Shown here piece after piece: positions 7,417-17,473 of a stretch of DNA of 43,907 nt. The stretch lies in assembly GCF_025353885.1 (NCBI RefSeq), contig NZ_JANXNX010000058.1:1-43907 (forward strand). The letters are read 5' to 3'. The notes beneath the pieces were generated by a model that saw only the letters and a program-made list of their open reading frames with translations, made no database searches and was not told where the DNA came from. The position numbers and the translations under genes are program-made. This DNA is from Sphingomonas sp. (GTDB lineage: Bacteria > Pseudomonadota > Alphaproteobacteria > Sphingomonadales > Sphingomonadaceae). Numbering within the stretch: the first letter of the stretch is position 1; the number at the start of each line of letters is the position of its first letter.

Positions 7417-9795
7417 TTACCCCCGCAAAACCGCCCCGACCTTGGCCGCGGCAGTCACGACCTTCGCCGCCACCGCCCCCAGATCCTCCTCAGTGAAACT
7501 CTTATCAACCGGCTGCAGCACAACTTCGACCGCCAATGACTTCTGCCCTTCGGGAACGCCCGCGCCGGTGAACACATCGAACAGGCGCGCGCCGGTGATG
7601 ACCGCCTTGTCCGCCCCCTTGACCGCGCGCAGCAGGGCATCGCCCGTCACGTCGACCGGCACCAGAAATGCAAAGTCGCGTCGTACCGCCTGTAAAGTCG
7701 CCGGGGCAAACGCCGCGCGCATGAACCCCGAACCACGCTTGGCCGGTATCGCGTCGAGGTAAATCTCGGCGGCGACCACCGCGCCGCCCAGGTCGAATGC
7801 CCGCGCCGTCGTCGGATGCAAGGCCCCAAAACTGGCCAGCACGGTCTTTGGCCCCAGTCGCAGCGTGCCAGACTGGCCGGGGTGATAGTGCGCGCCTGCC
7901 TCTCCGAAAACCTGCAAATTGTCGACCGGTGCTCCCGCCGCCTCCAGCAGCGCGATCGCCTCCGCCTTGGCATCAAAGGCATCGAAGGGGCGCGCCTTGC
8001 CATCGGCCCAGCCGCGTGCCGAGCGCTCGCCCGCCAACACGATGCCGACCGACGCCCGTTCGCCATCGGCCAGATAACGCCGCCCGATCTCGAACAACCG
8101 GATGCTGTCGGCTCCGCGATCCCCCCCGCGATCGGCGTTGCGTTGCGCTGCGGACAACAGGCCCGGCAGCATCGACGGCCGCATGACTTTCAGGTCCTCC
8201 GAAATCGGATTGCTGAGGCTCCAGGCACCGCCGCCAAACGCTGCCGCCTGGGTTTCGCTCAGGAAACTCCAGGTGATCGCCTCGTTCAGTCCACGCGACG
8301 CTGCCGTCCGGCGCACCTTGCGTTCCTGACGTTGCGCGGGCGTGGCGGTCGGCTTTGCGACCCCCTCGTCGCGCGGCAGTGGGACCGAGACGATCTGGTC
8401 CAGTCCGACGATCCGCACGACTTCCTCGACCAGGTCGGCGGGGCCGTCGACGTCACGACGCCAAGTCGGCACGGTCACATTCCAGGATGCATCGATCCCG
8501 AATCCCAGCCGCTCCAGGATCGCGCGTTGCTCGGGCGGGGGCACGTCGATGCCACCCAGCCGCGCACACAGCCCGGTGTCATAGGGAATGATCTTCGCCG
8601 CTGCCGGAGGGCGACCGGCGCGGATGACCTCCGAAGCCTCGCCGCCGCAGATCGACTGGATCAGCCCGGTCAGGATCGTCAGCGCATCGTCCAGAAACGC
8701 CGGGTCAACCCCGCGCTCGAACCGCGCTCGCGCATCCGATGTCAGCAACAGCGCCTGGCCCGTCCGCGCAATCCGCTCCGGGTCGAAATAGGCGACTTCC
8801 AGCAGGACATCGGTCGTCCCATCCGCCACGCCCGAATGCGCGCCGCCCATGATGCCCGCAATGTCATGGACGCCATTGTCGTCGGCAATGACTGTCATCG
8901 CCGATGTCAGCGTATAGTCCTTGCCGTTCAGCGCCGTCACCGTCTCGCCATCGATCGCCCGGCGGGCCACCACCGCGCCGTTCAGCCGGGCCAGGTCATA
9001 GGCATGGCTGGGTCGCCCATGCTCGAACATGACATAGTTCGTGATATCGACCAGCGCGGAGATCGGTCGCTGGCCGACCGCCTTCAACCGCTGCTGCATC
9101 CAGTCGGGCGACGCGCCATTGGTGACGCCAAGCATGGTGCGCCCATAAAATGCCGGGCATCCTGCTTCGTCATCGGTACGGATCTCGACCGGACAGGGCG
9201 ATTCGGCGGCGATTTGCGGAATGTTCAGCGGTTTCAGCGTCCCTGCGCCCGCCGCAGCCAGATCGCGCGCAATCCCGCGAACGCCCATGCAGTCCTGCCG
9301 GTTGGGGGTAATCGCGACATCGAACACCGGGTCATCGAGCTTTGCCCATTTGGCATAAATCTCGCCCACGGGCGCATCGGCTGCAAGTTCGATAATCCCG
9401 TCATGCTCCTCGCCCAGTTCCAACTCGCGGACCGAACACATCATGCCGTTGGACTCGACGCCCCGGATCGCCGCAACCTTCAACACCATGCCATTCGACG
9501 GAACCACCGCCCCCGGCGCCCCGAACACGCCGACCAGCCCGGCCCGCGCGTTGGGCGCACCGCAGACGACCTGCACTAGCCCGTCGCCGGCATCGACCGT
9601 CAGGACCTGCAACTTGTCGGCCTGCGGGTGCGGCGCGGCGGTCAGGATCTTGGCAATTCTGAAAGATTTCAGCTTTTCGGCAGCATTATCAACACCTTCG
9701 ACTTCCAGGCCAATGGCGTTCAGGGTAACAACGAGATGCTCTACCAACCAATCGGTCGCCAGATGCTCCTTTAGCCAGCTCAACGAAAATTTCAT
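7417..9795 (-). CDS. pheT: Phenylalanine--tRNA ligase beta subunit
   Basis: 792 residues, the usual length. The N-terminus has the EMAP/tRNA-binding-like domain (about 40-150). The B3/B4 editing region follows, then B5, a core catalytic-like domain, and the FDX-ACB anticodon-binding domain ending in the last 90 residues ([20 protein letters not shown]). Motif [10 protein letters not shown] at the start and [19 protein letters not shown] (about 250) are diagnostic. It forms an alpha2-beta2 enzyme with PheS that charges tRNA-Phe. The ATG overlaps the pheS stop by four bases (ATGA), so the subunits are translationally coupled. Confidence 0.98.
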   Translation of the reverse strand: MKFSLSWLKEHLATDWLVEHLVVTLNAIGLEVEGVDNAAEKLKSFRIAKILTAAPHPQADKLQVLTVDAGDGLVQVVCGAPNARAGLVGVFGAPGAVVPSNGMVLKVAAIRGVESNGMMCSVRELELGEEHDGIIELAADAPVGEIYAKWAKLDDPVFDVAITPNRQDCMGVRGIARDLAAAGAGTLKPLNIPQIAAESPCPVEIRTDDEAGCPAFYGRTMLGVTNGASPDWMQQRLKAVGQRPISALVDITNYVMFEHGRPSHAYDLARLNGAVVARRAIDGETVTALNGKDYTLTSAMTVIADDNGVHDIAGIMGGAHSGVADGTTDVLLEVAYFDPERIARTGQALLLTSDARARFERGVDPAFLDDALTILTGLIQSICGGEASEVIRAGRPPAAAKIIPYDTGLCARLGGIDVPPPEQRAILERLGFGIDASWNVTVPTWRRDVDGPADLVEEVVRIVGLDQIVSVPLPRDEGVAKPTATPAQRQERKVRRTAASRGLNEAITWSFLSETQAAAFGGGAWSLSNPISEDLKVMRPSMLPGLLSAAQRNADRGGDRGADSIRLFEIGRRYLADGERASVGIVLAGERSARGWADGKARPFDAFDAKAEAIALLEAAGAPVDNLQVFGEAGAHYHPGQSGTLRLGPKTVLASFGALHPTTARAFDLGGAVVAAEIYLDAIPAKRGSGFMRAAFAPATLQAVRRDFAFLVPVDVTGDALLRAVKGADKAVITGARLFDVFTGAGVPEGQKSLAVEVVLQPVDKSFTEEDLGAVAAKVVTAAAKVGAVLRG

Positions 9796-10862
9796 GCCCC
9801 CACTCCCCCGCTCAGCGTCGGGACATCAAATCCGGAAAATCCATAATGCTTCAGCCAGCGCAGATCGCCGTCGAAAAAGGGTCGCAGATCGTCCATCCCG
9901 TATTTGAGCATCGCCAGCCGGTCGATGCCGGTCCCGAACGCAAATCCCTGATATTCGTTAGGGTCCAGGCCGCAGGATTCGATCACCCGACGGTGGACCA
10001 TGCCGCTTCCCAGCACCTCCATCCAGCCTTCGCTCCCGCCGATCACGCGCTTGCCCTTTTCAATGGAGTAACCGACGTCGACCTCGACCGATGGTTCGGT
10101 GAACGGGAAATAACTCGGGCGCAGGCGGAGCACGACATCGTCCCTTTCGAAAAATGCTTTCAGGAACGTCTCCAGCGTCCACTTCAGATGGCCGAGGTGA
10201 ATCCCGCGATCGATCACAAGCCCCTCGATCTGGTGGAACATCGGCGTATGCGTCGCGTCGCTGTCCGACCGGTACACCCGCCCGGGCGCGATGATGCGGA
10301 TCGGCGGCGGCTGCGATGTCATCGTGCGGATCTGGACTGGTGAAGTATGCGTGCGGAGCAGCATCTTGCGGCCGTCCACCACGTCGGGAAAATAGAAAGT
10401 ATCGTGCATCGCCCGCGCCGGATGCGTTTCCGGAATGTTGAGCGCCGTGAAATTGTGCCAGTCGTCCTCGATCTCTGGTCCGGTCGCGACGGCGAACCCC
10501 AGATCGGCGAAAATCTCCGACAGTTCGTCGAGCACCTGGCTGACCGGGTGCACGCTGCCCTTTGGCGTCTCGGGGGCGGGCAAGGTCATGTCGAGCCGCT
10601 CGGTCGCCAGCCGGGCATCCAGTGCCGCCGCGTCCAGTCCGCGCTTGCGAGCGGCAATCGCTGCCGAAACCGCTTCGCGCAGCCCGTTGATCCGTGGCCC
10701 CTCGGCCTGGCGCTGCGCGGGCGTCATCCCGCCCAGGGTCTTCAGCAGCGCGGAAACAGACCCCGCCTTGCCCAGAGTCGCGATCCGCACCGCCTCCAGC
10801 GCATCGAGCGTATCGGCGGCGGCGATGGCGGCCAGAATTTCGGTTTGCAAAGCTTCGGTCAT
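9792..10862 (-). CDS. pheS: Phenylalanine--tRNA ligase alpha subunit
   Basis: 356 residues from ATG 10862. The N-terminal coiled-coil arm runs to about residue 90. The class II catalytic core contains [19 protein letters not shown], the motif-2 region [12 protein letters not shown]...[21 protein letters not shown], and motif 3 [17 protein letters not shown]. It activates phenylalanine and, with PheT, charges tRNA-Phe. The frame stays open upstream to 10934, through the leader hairpin. The ATG at 10862 is preferred because the protein then starts like family members and AGGTG lies upstream. Only 18 bases separate the hairpin base from the start codon. Confidence 0.97.
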   Translation of the reverse strand: MTEALQTEILAAIAAADTLDALEAVRIATLGKAGSVSALLKTLGGMTPAQRQAEGPRINGLREAVSAAIAARKRGLDAAALDARLATERLDMTLPAPETPKGSVHPVSQVLDELSEIFADLGFAVATGPEIEDDWHNFTALNIPETHPARAMHDTFYFPDVVDGRKMLLRTHTSPVQIRTMTSQPPPIRIIAPGRVYRSDSDATHTPMFHQIEGLVIDRGIHLGHLKWTLETFLKAFFERDDVVLRLRPSYFPFTEPSVEVDVGYSIEKGKRVIGGSEGWMEVLGSGMVHRRVIESCGLDPNEYQGFAFGTGIDRLAMLKYGMDDLRPFFDGDLRWLKHYGFSGFDVPTLSGGVGA

Positions 10863-10880
10863 GACAGGCACCTGATAAGC

Positions 10881-10916
10881 AAAAGGGCGCGAACGGCAAT
10901 CCGTTCGCGCCCTTTT
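10881..10916 (-). terminator. Strong hairpin in the rplT-pheS gap: terminator or pheST attenuator
   Basis: AAAAGGGCGCGAACGG, a four-base loop (CAAT on the plus strand), and the exact complement ending CCTTTT form a perfect 16-pair stem with an A-tract and T-tract on its flanks. It can act in either direction. On the minus strand, the direction of rpmI-rplT-pheST, the T-tract is only four residues and is followed by GC, so termination may be partial. It ends 18 bases before the pheS start codon. It may reduce pheST expression relative to the ribosomal genes, or be regulated. Confidence 0.75.
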
Positions 10917-10938
10917 ACGGAATCGGCAGAGCAAGGAA

Positions 10939-11313
10939 TTAAGCGGCTTCGGCCATTTCCGGCAGAGCAGCCTTTGCCTGCGCGATGATGGTGCTGAAAA
11001 CAGCGCCCTCGTTCATCGCCATGTCGGCAAGGACTTTCCGGTCGAGTTCGATGCCCGCCAGCTTCAGTCCGTGCATGAACTGGCCATAGTTTAGGCCCTC
11101 GGCGCGGGTTGCTGCGTTGATACGCTGGATCCAGAGAGCGCGGAAGTTGCGCTTCTTGGCCTTGCGATCGCGATACGCATATTGCCCGGCCTTTTCGACA
11201 GCCTGGCGTGCGACGCGGATCGTGTTCTTGCGACGGCCATAATAGCCCTTCGCTAGGTCCAGGATCTTCTTGTGCTTTGCGTGCGTGGTTACGCCGCGTT
11301 TGATACGTGCCAT
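10939..11313 (-). CDS. rplT: 50S ribosomal protein L20
   Basis: 124 residues, strongly basic. It matches L20 along its length: [28 protein letters not shown] at the start, [11 protein letters not shown] in the middle and [20 protein letters not shown] near the end. It binds 23S rRNA early in large-subunit assembly. It lies 13 bases downstream of rpmI in the normal L35-L20 pair. infC, which precedes this pair in many bacteria, is not upstream here; the next gene on that side is on the opposite strand. Confidence 0.98.
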   Translation of the reverse strand: MARIKRGVTTHAKHKKILDLAKGYYGRRKNTIRVARQAVEKAGQYAYRDRKAKKRNFRALWIQRINAATRAEGLNYGQFMHGLKLAGIELDRKVLADMAMNEGAVFSTIIAQAKAALPEMAEAA

Positions 11314-11326
11314 TTATCCGGTGCTC

Positions 11327-11530
11327 CTACTGCAAGCCATAGGGTGCCCATGCCTTCACCGTTGCGGTGTCGGCCTTGGACAGCAGCTTGGTGCCGCGGT
11401 TCTGGCGAATATATTTGGCGGTATGGTGTGTCAGACGGTGACGCTTGCCAGCGACGCCATGCTTCAACAGCCCATTGGCGGTCAGCGTAAAACGCTTCTT
11501 GATCCCGCTCTTGGTCTTCAACTTGGGCAT
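11327..11530 (-). CDS. rpmI: 50S ribosomal protein L35
   Basis: 67 residues beginning MPKLKTKSGIKKRFTLTANG, the signature of L35, and rich in Lys and Arg. It is the first gene of the rpmI-rplT-pheS-pheT unit. The promoter must lie in the gap of about 140 bases shared with the divergent AsmA-family gene. The ribosome site is weak but present (GAAAGGAC before the ATG). Confidence 0.97.
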   Translation of the reverse strand: MPKLKTKSGIKKRFTLTANGLLKHGVAGKRHRLTHHTAKYIRQNRGTKLLSKADTATVKAWAPYGLQ

Positions 11531-11673
11531 TTTCGTCCTTTCAAGTTCGACGGTTTAGAATCGCCGTGGCAGCCCTTCTGGCCAGGCGATCGTCAGCAAC
11601 CGTTCGTTGTGAAGCGTGCGCTCGTAAACAAATGGCGCAGCAATTGCAACAAATAACCGGTAAGGAACCCCGC

Positions 11674-13770
11674 GTGAGATCATGGGTTTGCCCCTTCATG
11701 GCCGAAGCAGACCCGAATTTTACGCCTCGCAAAGGGCGGCTCGTCCGGCAGGTTCCCGATTCGGTGATTGCCACACCACTGGCCATTCTGACGGCATTGC
11801 TTGGGCTGGTCGTGCTTGCATGGCTGGTGCTTTACATCACCAAGGGCCGCTTTCTGCGTCACCCGTTCGAACGCACCGTCAGCAGCATGCTTGCGCGCGA
11901 CGTGCGCGTAGCGGGCGACTTCCAGCTTTATTTTGATCCCATCGATACCAAGTTTGTTGCTGAAGGTCTGACGATTTCGAACCCCGCGTGGCGCGGCGGC
12001 CAGTTTTTCAAGTCGAAACGCATCGATACGCGGATCGCGACGCTGCCGCTGATCTTTGGGACCCGTCGTGTAAAGTGGCTCGACCTGACCAACGGCACGC
12101 TCGATCTGGCGTGGGACAAAGCACACAAGCGCAACACGTTCACGTTCGGGAATCAGGGCAAGCCGTTCGAACTGCCCGATATTCGCGCCGCCAATATCGT
12201 CGGTACGAAAATCTCGTATATCGATCCGTCGCTGCTGCTGAAAACGAATATCAGGGTCGAGACGATCCGCGCCAAGGACACGCGGTTTGCGGGCGATATC
12301 CGCTTTACTGGTGACGGCACGATGCGCGCGATCCCCTTCACCCTATCGGGCAGCCTGTTGTCTCCCAACGCCGCGCTGGCGGGTGGCAAGAACAAGCTGG
12401 CGATGGCAATCCGATCAGGGCGCACCGCGCTTGACGTTTCGGGGACGCTGCCGAGCGCCACGGTGATCGAGGGCGCGGACCTGAAACTGCTGGCGCGCGG
12501 TCCCAACCTCAGCCTGTTGTTCGATTTTCTAGGCGTGGCAATCCCCGATACACGGACCTACCGGGTCACGTCCGACCTGACCAAGGCAGGCGTCGACTGG
12601 AAATTCACGCGGCTGGCCGGGCGGTTCGGCGACAGTGATCTTGGCGGCAGCATGACCGTGTCGGTTCCCCCGGCTGGCCGCATGAACATAGCCGCCGATC
12701 TGCGCACCAGGACGCTCGACATCATCGATGCCGGGCCATTCATGGGATACGAACCAGCGCGGCTTGAGGCTGGCAAGGTCGCGGTTCCGGTTGCAGGCGT
12801 GCCGCGTATCCTGCCCGATGCGCCGCTGCGGATAGAGGCGATCAAGCGTTTCGACGCCCAGGTTAAATACCACGTCCAGAATATCCGTGCCAAGAATGTG
12901 CCGATTTCCAACGTTGCGCTCGCGCTTGACCTGAACGACAGCATCCTCAAACTTTCGCCCCTGACATTCGACGTTGCGGGCGGGCATTTGTGGTCTGACA
13001 TCTCGATCAACGCGCGCGATGCCCCGGTGAAGACCGCTTACGACATTCGCCTGTCGCCGACGCCGATGGGTAAGCTGCTGGCGCGCTTCGGGACTGACCA
13101 GTCGGGCACGACCGGCACCGTGAAGGCGCGCATCCAGATGACTGGCGTCGGTGATTCGGTGCGGACGTCGCTCGCCAGTGCGAATGGCCGGATCGCTGTC
13201 ATCATCCCGCATGGTACGTTCTGGACGCGCAATATCCAGCTCGCTGAACTTGACCTCGGCACCTATGTCCAGAAACTGGTCATGAACAAACTGAAGAACC
13301 CGGTCGAGATCAATTGCGGCCTGATCGCATTTACTGTGCGTAACGGCGTCGCGGGCGCCGACCCCATCCTGATTGATACGACCAAGAACGTGATTGCCGG
13401 GCGTGGGGGGTTTTCGTTCCGCGACGAATCGCTCGATCTCGCCTTCCGAGGCGATGGCAAGAAATTCAGCCTTTTTTCGGCGCAGTCGCCGATCGGGGTG
13501 AACGGGCATTTTGCGGCACCGGGCATCAAGATCATCAGCGATCAGCTGCTGGGGCGCGCAGGCGTGGGGCTCGGCCTGTCACTGGTGGCAACGCCGCTTG
13601 CCGGTCTTTTGGCTTTTGTTGATGTGGGAGATGCCAAGTCGGCGCAGTGCGGACCGATCCTGACGGGCGCACCGGCAACGGCGCAGCGCACGACGAAGGG
13701 CCAGCCGCGTGACGATGTGGCGCCAAAGGGTGCGACCCCGCACAAGAAGAAATTTCTCGGTATTTTCTGA
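11674..13770 (+). CDS. AsmA-family envelope protein
   Basis: About 698 residues from GTG 11674, chosen because TAAGGAA lies seven bases upstream; ATG 11698 is the alternative. A single N-terminal membrane helix (VIATPLAILTALLGLVVLAWLVLYI) follows a short cytoplasmic stretch. The long periplasmic domain then opens with FERTVSSMLARDVRVAGDFQL, typical of AsmA. The C-terminus has the AsmA_2-like repeat VRTSLASANGRIAVIIPHGTFW and a late GRGGFSFRDESLDLAFRGDGK. Family members are beta-groove proteins of the bridge-like lipid-transfer type and are linked to phospholipid transport and outer-membrane assembly. It stands alone, convergent with hisN. Confidence 0.85.
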   Translation: MRSWVCPFMAEADPNFTPRKGRLVRQVPDSVIATPLAILTALLGLVVLAWLVLYITKGRFLRHPFERTVSSMLARDVRVAGDFQLYFDPIDTKFVAEGLTISNPAWRGGQFFKSKRIDTRIATLPLIFGTRRVKWLDLTNGTLDLAWDKAHKRNTFTFGNQGKPFELPDIRAANIVGTKISYIDPSLLLKTNIRVETIRAKDTRFAGDIRFTGDGTMRAIPFTLSGSLLSPNAALAGGKNKLAMAIRSGRTALDVSGTLPSATVIEGADLKLLARGPNLSLLFDFLGVAIPDTRTYRVTSDLTKAGVDWKFTRLAGRFGDSDLGGSMTVSVPPAGRMNIAADLRTRTLDIIDAGPFMGYEPARLEAGKVAVPVAGVPRILPDAPLRIEAIKRFDAQVKYHVQNIRAKNVPISNVALALDLNDSILKLSPLTFDVAGGHLWSDISINARDAPVKTAYDIRLSPTPMGKLLARFGTDQSGTTGTVKARIQMTGVGDSVRTSLASANGRIAVIIPHGTFWTRNIQLAELDLGTYVQKLVMNKLKNPVEINCGLIAFTVRNGVAGADPILIDTTKNVIAGRGGFSFRDESLDLAFRGDGKKFSLFSAQSPIGVNGHFAAPGIKIISDQLLGRAGVGLGLSLVATPLAGLLAFVDVGDAKSAQCGPILTGAPATAQRTTKGQPRDDVAPKGATPHKKKFLGIF

Positions 13771-13787
13771 CGACTATCCCGCTGCTG

Positions 13788-14558
13788 TTATCCCAGCGCC
13801 GCCAAGATATCGTCCAGTCGTGCCGGGTCGCCCACGGCGATGACATCGCCCGCGCTGTCGGCATTTAACGGCTCACCCGACCAGTCACACATCGTCCCCC
13901 CGGCCCCTTCGACAATGGGGACGAGCGCTGCCAGGTCGTAAAGCTGCAAACCTGCCTCTACGACCATGTCGATATGGCCCGATGCAATCAGCCCGTAATT
14001 ATAGCAGTCGCCACCATAGACGATCCGCCGCCGCGCGACCTTGGCCGCCAGGGCGACGAAATGCCCGGCCTCTTCGTCGCTGAACAAATTGGGACTGGTC
14101 GTCGCCAGTATCGCCTCCTCTAGTTCGCGACACATCCGGGTTATCGCACGCTGGCCGTTGAACATCGTCGGTCGTCCCGCCGCGCCCAGCCAGCGTTCGT
14201 GCGCGATCGGCTGGTCGATGATGCCCAGGACTGGCCAGCCCTCTTCCATCAGCGCGACCAGCGTGCCGAAGATCGGGCGTCCGGCGATAAAGCTGGTCGT
14301 GCCATCGATCGGGTCGAGCACCCACTGGCGACCCGCCCCCTCCCGGATCGCGCCATATTCCTCGCCGATGATGCCGTCGTTGGGACGCTCGACTTCCAGT
14401 ATCGCGCGCATTGCGGCTTCGGCGGCGCGGTCGGCCTCGGTCACCGGAGAGGCGTCGGCCTTGTCCTCCATTTCGAACGACTGGCGGTAATAGGGGCGGA
14501 TCGCTGCGCCCGCGGCATCGGCGAGCGCATTGGCGAGTTTGATATCATCGGGGGTCAT
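13788..14558 (-). CDS. hisN: Histidinol-phosphatase, inositol-monophosphatase family
   Basis: 256 residues from ATG 14558; the frame runs on to 14630 without a ribosome site. It is a Mg-dependent phosphatase with GEE at 65-67, the metal site WVLDPIDGTTSF (79-90) and the second motif LQLYDLAALVPIVEGAGG with a conserved Asp near the C-terminus. The pattern closely resembles HisN-type histidinol-phosphatases, which complete histidinol synthesis in alphaproteobacteria lacking HisB-N. A general inositol-phosphatase role cannot be excluded. It lies 110 bases downstream of prs, which makes the PRPP used to start histidine synthesis; cotranscription is plausible. Confidence 0.82.
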   Translation of the reverse strand: MTPDDIKLANALADAAGAAIRPYYRQSFEMEDKADASPVTEADRAAEAAMRAILEVERPNDGIIGEEYGAIREGAGRQWVLDPIDGTTSFIAGRPIFGTLVALMEEGWPVLGIIDQPIAHERWLGAAGRPTMFNGQRAITRMCRELEEAILATTSPNLFSDEEAGHFVALAAKVARRRIVYGGDCYNYGLIASGHIDMVVEAGLQLYDLAALVPIVEGAGGTMCDWSGEPLNADSAGDVIAVGDPARLDDILAALG

Positions 14559-14668
14559 GGCTTGGGTATCGCCGTGTTGCGGATGTGCGGCAAGTAAAAG
14601 GGGGACGCACCGATGTCGGTCAAACCGCAATCATGCCCTGCCTGATGGATGACGATGCAGCGAGAGCC

Positions 14669-15604
14669 TCAGTCGAACAGGCTTGAGACCGAACTTTCGT
14701 CCGCAATGCGTTTGATCGCTTCGGCAACGAGCGAGGCGATCGGCAACATGCGGATGCGCTTGGCCCCGGCCACCGATTCAGGCGGCTGGATGGTGTCGGT
14801 GATGACCAGTTCGGTCAGCTCCGATCCTTCGACCCGCGCAACCGCGCCGCCCGACATGACGCCGTGGGTGCAATAGGCGACGACGTCGAGAGCACCGGCC
14901 TTGCGCAGCGCGGCGGCGGCATTGCACAGCGTGCCAGCCGAATCGACGATGTCGTCGATCAGCACGCAAAAGCGCCCGGCCACGTCGCCGATTATGTTCA
15001 TGACTTCCGATTCGCCGGGTTTCTCGCGTCGTTTGTCGACGATGGCGAGCGGAGCGTTGTTAAGCCGTTTGGCGAGCGCGCGCGCCCGGACCACGCCACC
15101 GACGTCGGGCGAAACGACCATTAGATTGTCGGTCGGAAACCGGGCCTGGATGTCGGCGGCCATGACCGGCGCTGCGAACAGGTTATCGGTCGGGATATCG
15201 AAGAACCCCTGGATCTGACCGGCATGAAGATCGACCGACAAAACGCGATTTGCGCCTGCCACGGTGATCAGGTTGGCAACCAGCTTGGCCGAGATCGGGG
15301 TGCGCGGCCCCGGTTTGCGATCCTGCCGGGCATAACCGAAATAGGGAATTACCGCCGTGATCCGCTTGGCCGACGCGCGCTTCAGGGCGTCGATGCAGAT
15401 CAGCAGTTCCATCAGATTGTCGTTCGCCGGAAAGCCGGTCGATTGCAGGACGAAAACATCCTCGCCCCGGACATTCTCATGGATTTCGACGAACACTTCC
15501 TCGTCAGCAAAGCGGCGCACGCTGGCCTGGGTCAACGACATGTCGAGATAGGCCGCGACTTCCTGTGCCAGCGGAAGGTTGGAATTACCCGTCAAAAGTT
15601 TCAT
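14669..15604 (-). CDS. prs: Ribose-phosphate pyrophosphokinase
   Basis: 311 residues, normal length. It transfers pyrophosphate from ATP to ribose-5-phosphate, making PRPP for nucleotides, histidine, tryptophan and NAD. Visible motifs are [20 protein letters not shown] at the start, the [12 protein letters not shown] catalytic loop (about 100), [17 protein letters not shown], and the PRPP-binding loop [13 protein letters not shown] near residue 215. The gene precedes hisN. The upstream gap of about 100 bases is shared with the divergent SANT-like gene. Confidence 0.97.
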   Translation of the reverse strand: MKLLTGNSNLPLAQEVAAYLDMSLTQASVRRFADEEVFVEIHENVRGEDVFVLQSTGFPANDNLMELLICIDALKRASAKRITAVIPYFGYARQDRKPGPRTPISAKLVANLITVAGANRVLSVDLHAGQIQGFFDIPTDNLFAAPVMAADIQARFPTDNLMVVSPDVGGVVRARALAKRLNNAPLAIVDKRREKPGESEVMNIIGDVAGRFCVLIDDIVDSAGTLCNAAAALRKAGALDVVAYCTHGVMSGGAVARVEGSELTELVITDTIQPPESVAGAKRIRMLPIASLVAEAIKRIADESSVSSLFD

Positions 15605-15707
15605 GGCATTATCCCCGCCGCGCCCTTGTGTTGTCCCTTAGAGAGCGTGGGGCGATGGGGGAAGGTGGCTTGTGCTACAAACGCGTTACAATTTGGGAGA
15701 ATGCTCG

Positions 15708-15887
15708 GTGGCAGAAAAGTTCGAACGTCATCGCCAGCCATGGACTTCGGACGAAATCCAAAAGCTGCACCGGCTTGCGGCCAAGGCCATGTCGCTAAAG
15801 GCGATTGCAAAAGCGATGACCCGCAGCGAGGAATCGGTACAGGCGCGGGCAAAACTGGACGGGTTGAAGGTAAATAAGCTGCGTTAG
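15708..15887 (+). CDS. Small SANT/Myb-like helix-turn-helix protein
   Basis: 59 residues from GTG 15708, with GGGAGA seven bases upstream. The body reads HRQPWTSDEIQKLHRLAAKAMSLKAIAKAM, then TRSEESVQARA. The tryptophan followed by an acidic/basic helix and a second helix with AIAKAM is a SANT/Myb-like or GcrA-like DNA-binding pattern. Its target is unknown. It overlaps the end of convergent nadB by four bases (its TAG at 15885-15887, the nadB stop at 15884-15886). Small proteins of this type are common in sphingomonads and rhizobia; the function is undefined. Confidence 0.7.
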   Translation: MAEKFERHRQPWTSDEIQKLHRLAAKAMSLKAIAKAMTRSEESVQARAKLDGLKVNKLR

Positions 15888-17473
15888 GGCTCCAGGATCG
15901 TGTCGACGGCCACAGGCAGCGTTTCGGGGTAGTCGGTCGTATAATGCAGGCCGCGGCTTTCATGGCGGGACAGCGCCGACCGCACGATCAACGACGCGAC
16001 CTCGACCAGGTTGCGCAGTTCGATCAGATCGGGGGTCACGCGGAAATGGCCATAATATTCTGCGACTTCGGACCGCAACAGCGCGATGCGGTGGGTGGCG
16101 CGCTCCAGTCGCTTGGTCGTGCGGACGATGCCGACATAGTCCCACATGAAACGGCGGATCTCGCGCCAGTTGTGCTGGACGATGACCTCCTCGTCCGAAT
16201 CGGTGACGCGGCTTTCGTCCCATGCCCGGACCGGCGGCGGCGCGGTGCCGGGGTTGGCAAGGATGTGTTTTGCCGCTGCTTCGCCGAACACGAAACATTC
16301 GAGCAGCGAGTTCGACGCGAGGCGATTGGCACCGTGAAGCCCCGACTGGCTGACCTCGCCCGCGGCGTAAAGGCCGGGCAGGTCGGTGCGGCCATCGCGG
16401 TCGATCAACACGCCGCCGCAGGTGTAATGCTGGGCGGGAACGACCGGGATCGGCTGGGTCGTGATGTCGATGCCCAATGTAAGCAGCTTGGCATGAATCG
16501 TCGGAAAATGATGAATGACGAATTCGGGCGGCATATGGCTGATGTCGAGGTGGACATAGTCCAGCCCCAGCCGCTTAATCTCATGATCGATCGCCCGCGC
16601 CACGATGTCGCGCGGGGCCAGTTCGGCGCGCTCGTCGAAATCGGGCATGAAGCGCCGCCCGGCCTCCGGACCGCTCGGGATCAACAAACGACCGCCCTCG
16701 CCGCGCACGGCTTCGGTGATCAGGAAATTCTTGACCTCCAGGTTGTAAAGGCAGGTCGGATGGAATTGCATGAATTCCATGTTGGAAACCCGCGCGCCTG
16801 CCCGCCAGGCCATGGCGATGCCGTCGCCAGTCGCGCCGCGGGGCGCGGTCGAATACAAATATGTCCGCCCGGCACCGCCGGTCGCCAGGATGGTGGCAGG
16901 GGCGACCAATGCATCGACATGGCCGGTCTTGCGGTTCAATGCATAGACGCCCCAGACATGGCCATCGCCCGAATAGCGTTCGGCGTTGCGACCCGTGATC
17001 AGGTCGATCGCCGCCATGTCGGGGATCAGCGTGATGTTCGGGTGCGCCACCGCCGCGCGTTCCAGTGCCTGCTGCACCGCCCAGCCGGTCGCGTCGTCGA
17101 CATGGACAATCCGCCGGTGGCTATGGCCGCCCTCTCGCGTCAGGTGCAGCACGTCGTTCTCGACGTTGAAGGGCACCCCCAGTTGCTCGAGCCGCGCGAT
17201 CGCGCGCGGGGCATTCTCGACCACGAACTCGACGATGGCGCGGTCGTTCAGCCCGCCACCCGCGATCATCGTGTCCTCGATATGACTTTCGAACGTGTCG
17301 CCGGGTTCGAGCACCGCGGCGATGCCGCCCTGTGCCCAGCCGGTCGCGCCCTCCGACAGGCCGCCCTTGGCAAGCACGGCCACGCGCTTGTGCGGCGCAA
17401 GGTTCAACGCGGCGGTCAGGCCAGCAGCGCCCGAACCGACGATAATGACGTCATAATCCTCAGCCAATAGCAC
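15884..17473 (-). CDS. nadB: L-aspartate oxidase
   Basis: 529 residues, the usual length. It is an FAD enzyme that oxidises aspartate to iminoaspartate, the first step of NAD synthesis. DVIIVGSGAAGLTAALNLA is the FAD dinucleotide site. Downstream are GWAQGGIAAVL, SNMEFMQFHPTCLY with its active-site region, and GLHGANRLASNSLLECFVFG near residue 380, all NadB signatures. It starts at GTG 17473, inside the ABC ATPase gene (14-base overlap); TTG 17467 is an alternative. nadA and nadC, often nearby, are not in the window, though nadD is (26954-27628). Confidence 0.96.
   Translation of the reverse strand: MLLAEDYDVIIVGSGAAGLTAALNLAPHKRVAVLAKGGLSEGATGWAQGGIAAVLEPGDTFESHIEDTMIAGGGLNDRAIVEFVVENAPRAIARLEQLGVPFNVENDVLHLTREGGHSHRRIVHVDDATGWAVQQALERAAVAHPNITLIPDMAAIDLITGRNAERYSGDGHVWGVYALNRKTGHVDALVAPATILATGGAGRTYLYSTAPRGATGDGIAMAWRAGARVSNMEFMQFHPTCLYNLEVKNFLITEAVRGEGGRLLIPSGPEAGRRFMPDFDERAELAPRDIVARAIDHEIKRLGLDYVHLDISHMPPEFVIHHFPTIHAKLLTLGIDITTQPIPVVPAQHYTCGGVLIDRDGRTDLPGLYAAGEVSQSGLHGANRLASNSLLECFVFGEAAAKHILANPGTAPPPVRAWDESRVTDSDEEVIVQHNWREIRRFMWDYVGIVRTTKRLERATHRIALLRSEVAEYYGHFRVTPDLIELRNLVEVASLIVRSALSRHESRGLHYTTDYPETLPVAVDTILEP

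Noticed and set aside
7816-9579. Long plus-strand frame (587 codons) opposite pheT
   Set aside because: It is the antisense shadow of pheT caused by high GC content. The translation is rich in Arg, His and Pro with no recognisable domain, and pheT is certain.
10863-10934. N-terminal extension of pheS or a Phe-rich leader peptide
   Set aside because: The frame above ATG 10862 encodes an Arg-rich stretch through the hairpin, contains no run of Phe codons and does not resemble the PheS N-terminus.
15944-17470. Long plus-strand frame (508 codons) opposite nadB
   Set aside because: Antisense shadow of a certain gene, with low-complexity Arg/Asp/His composition and no domain.
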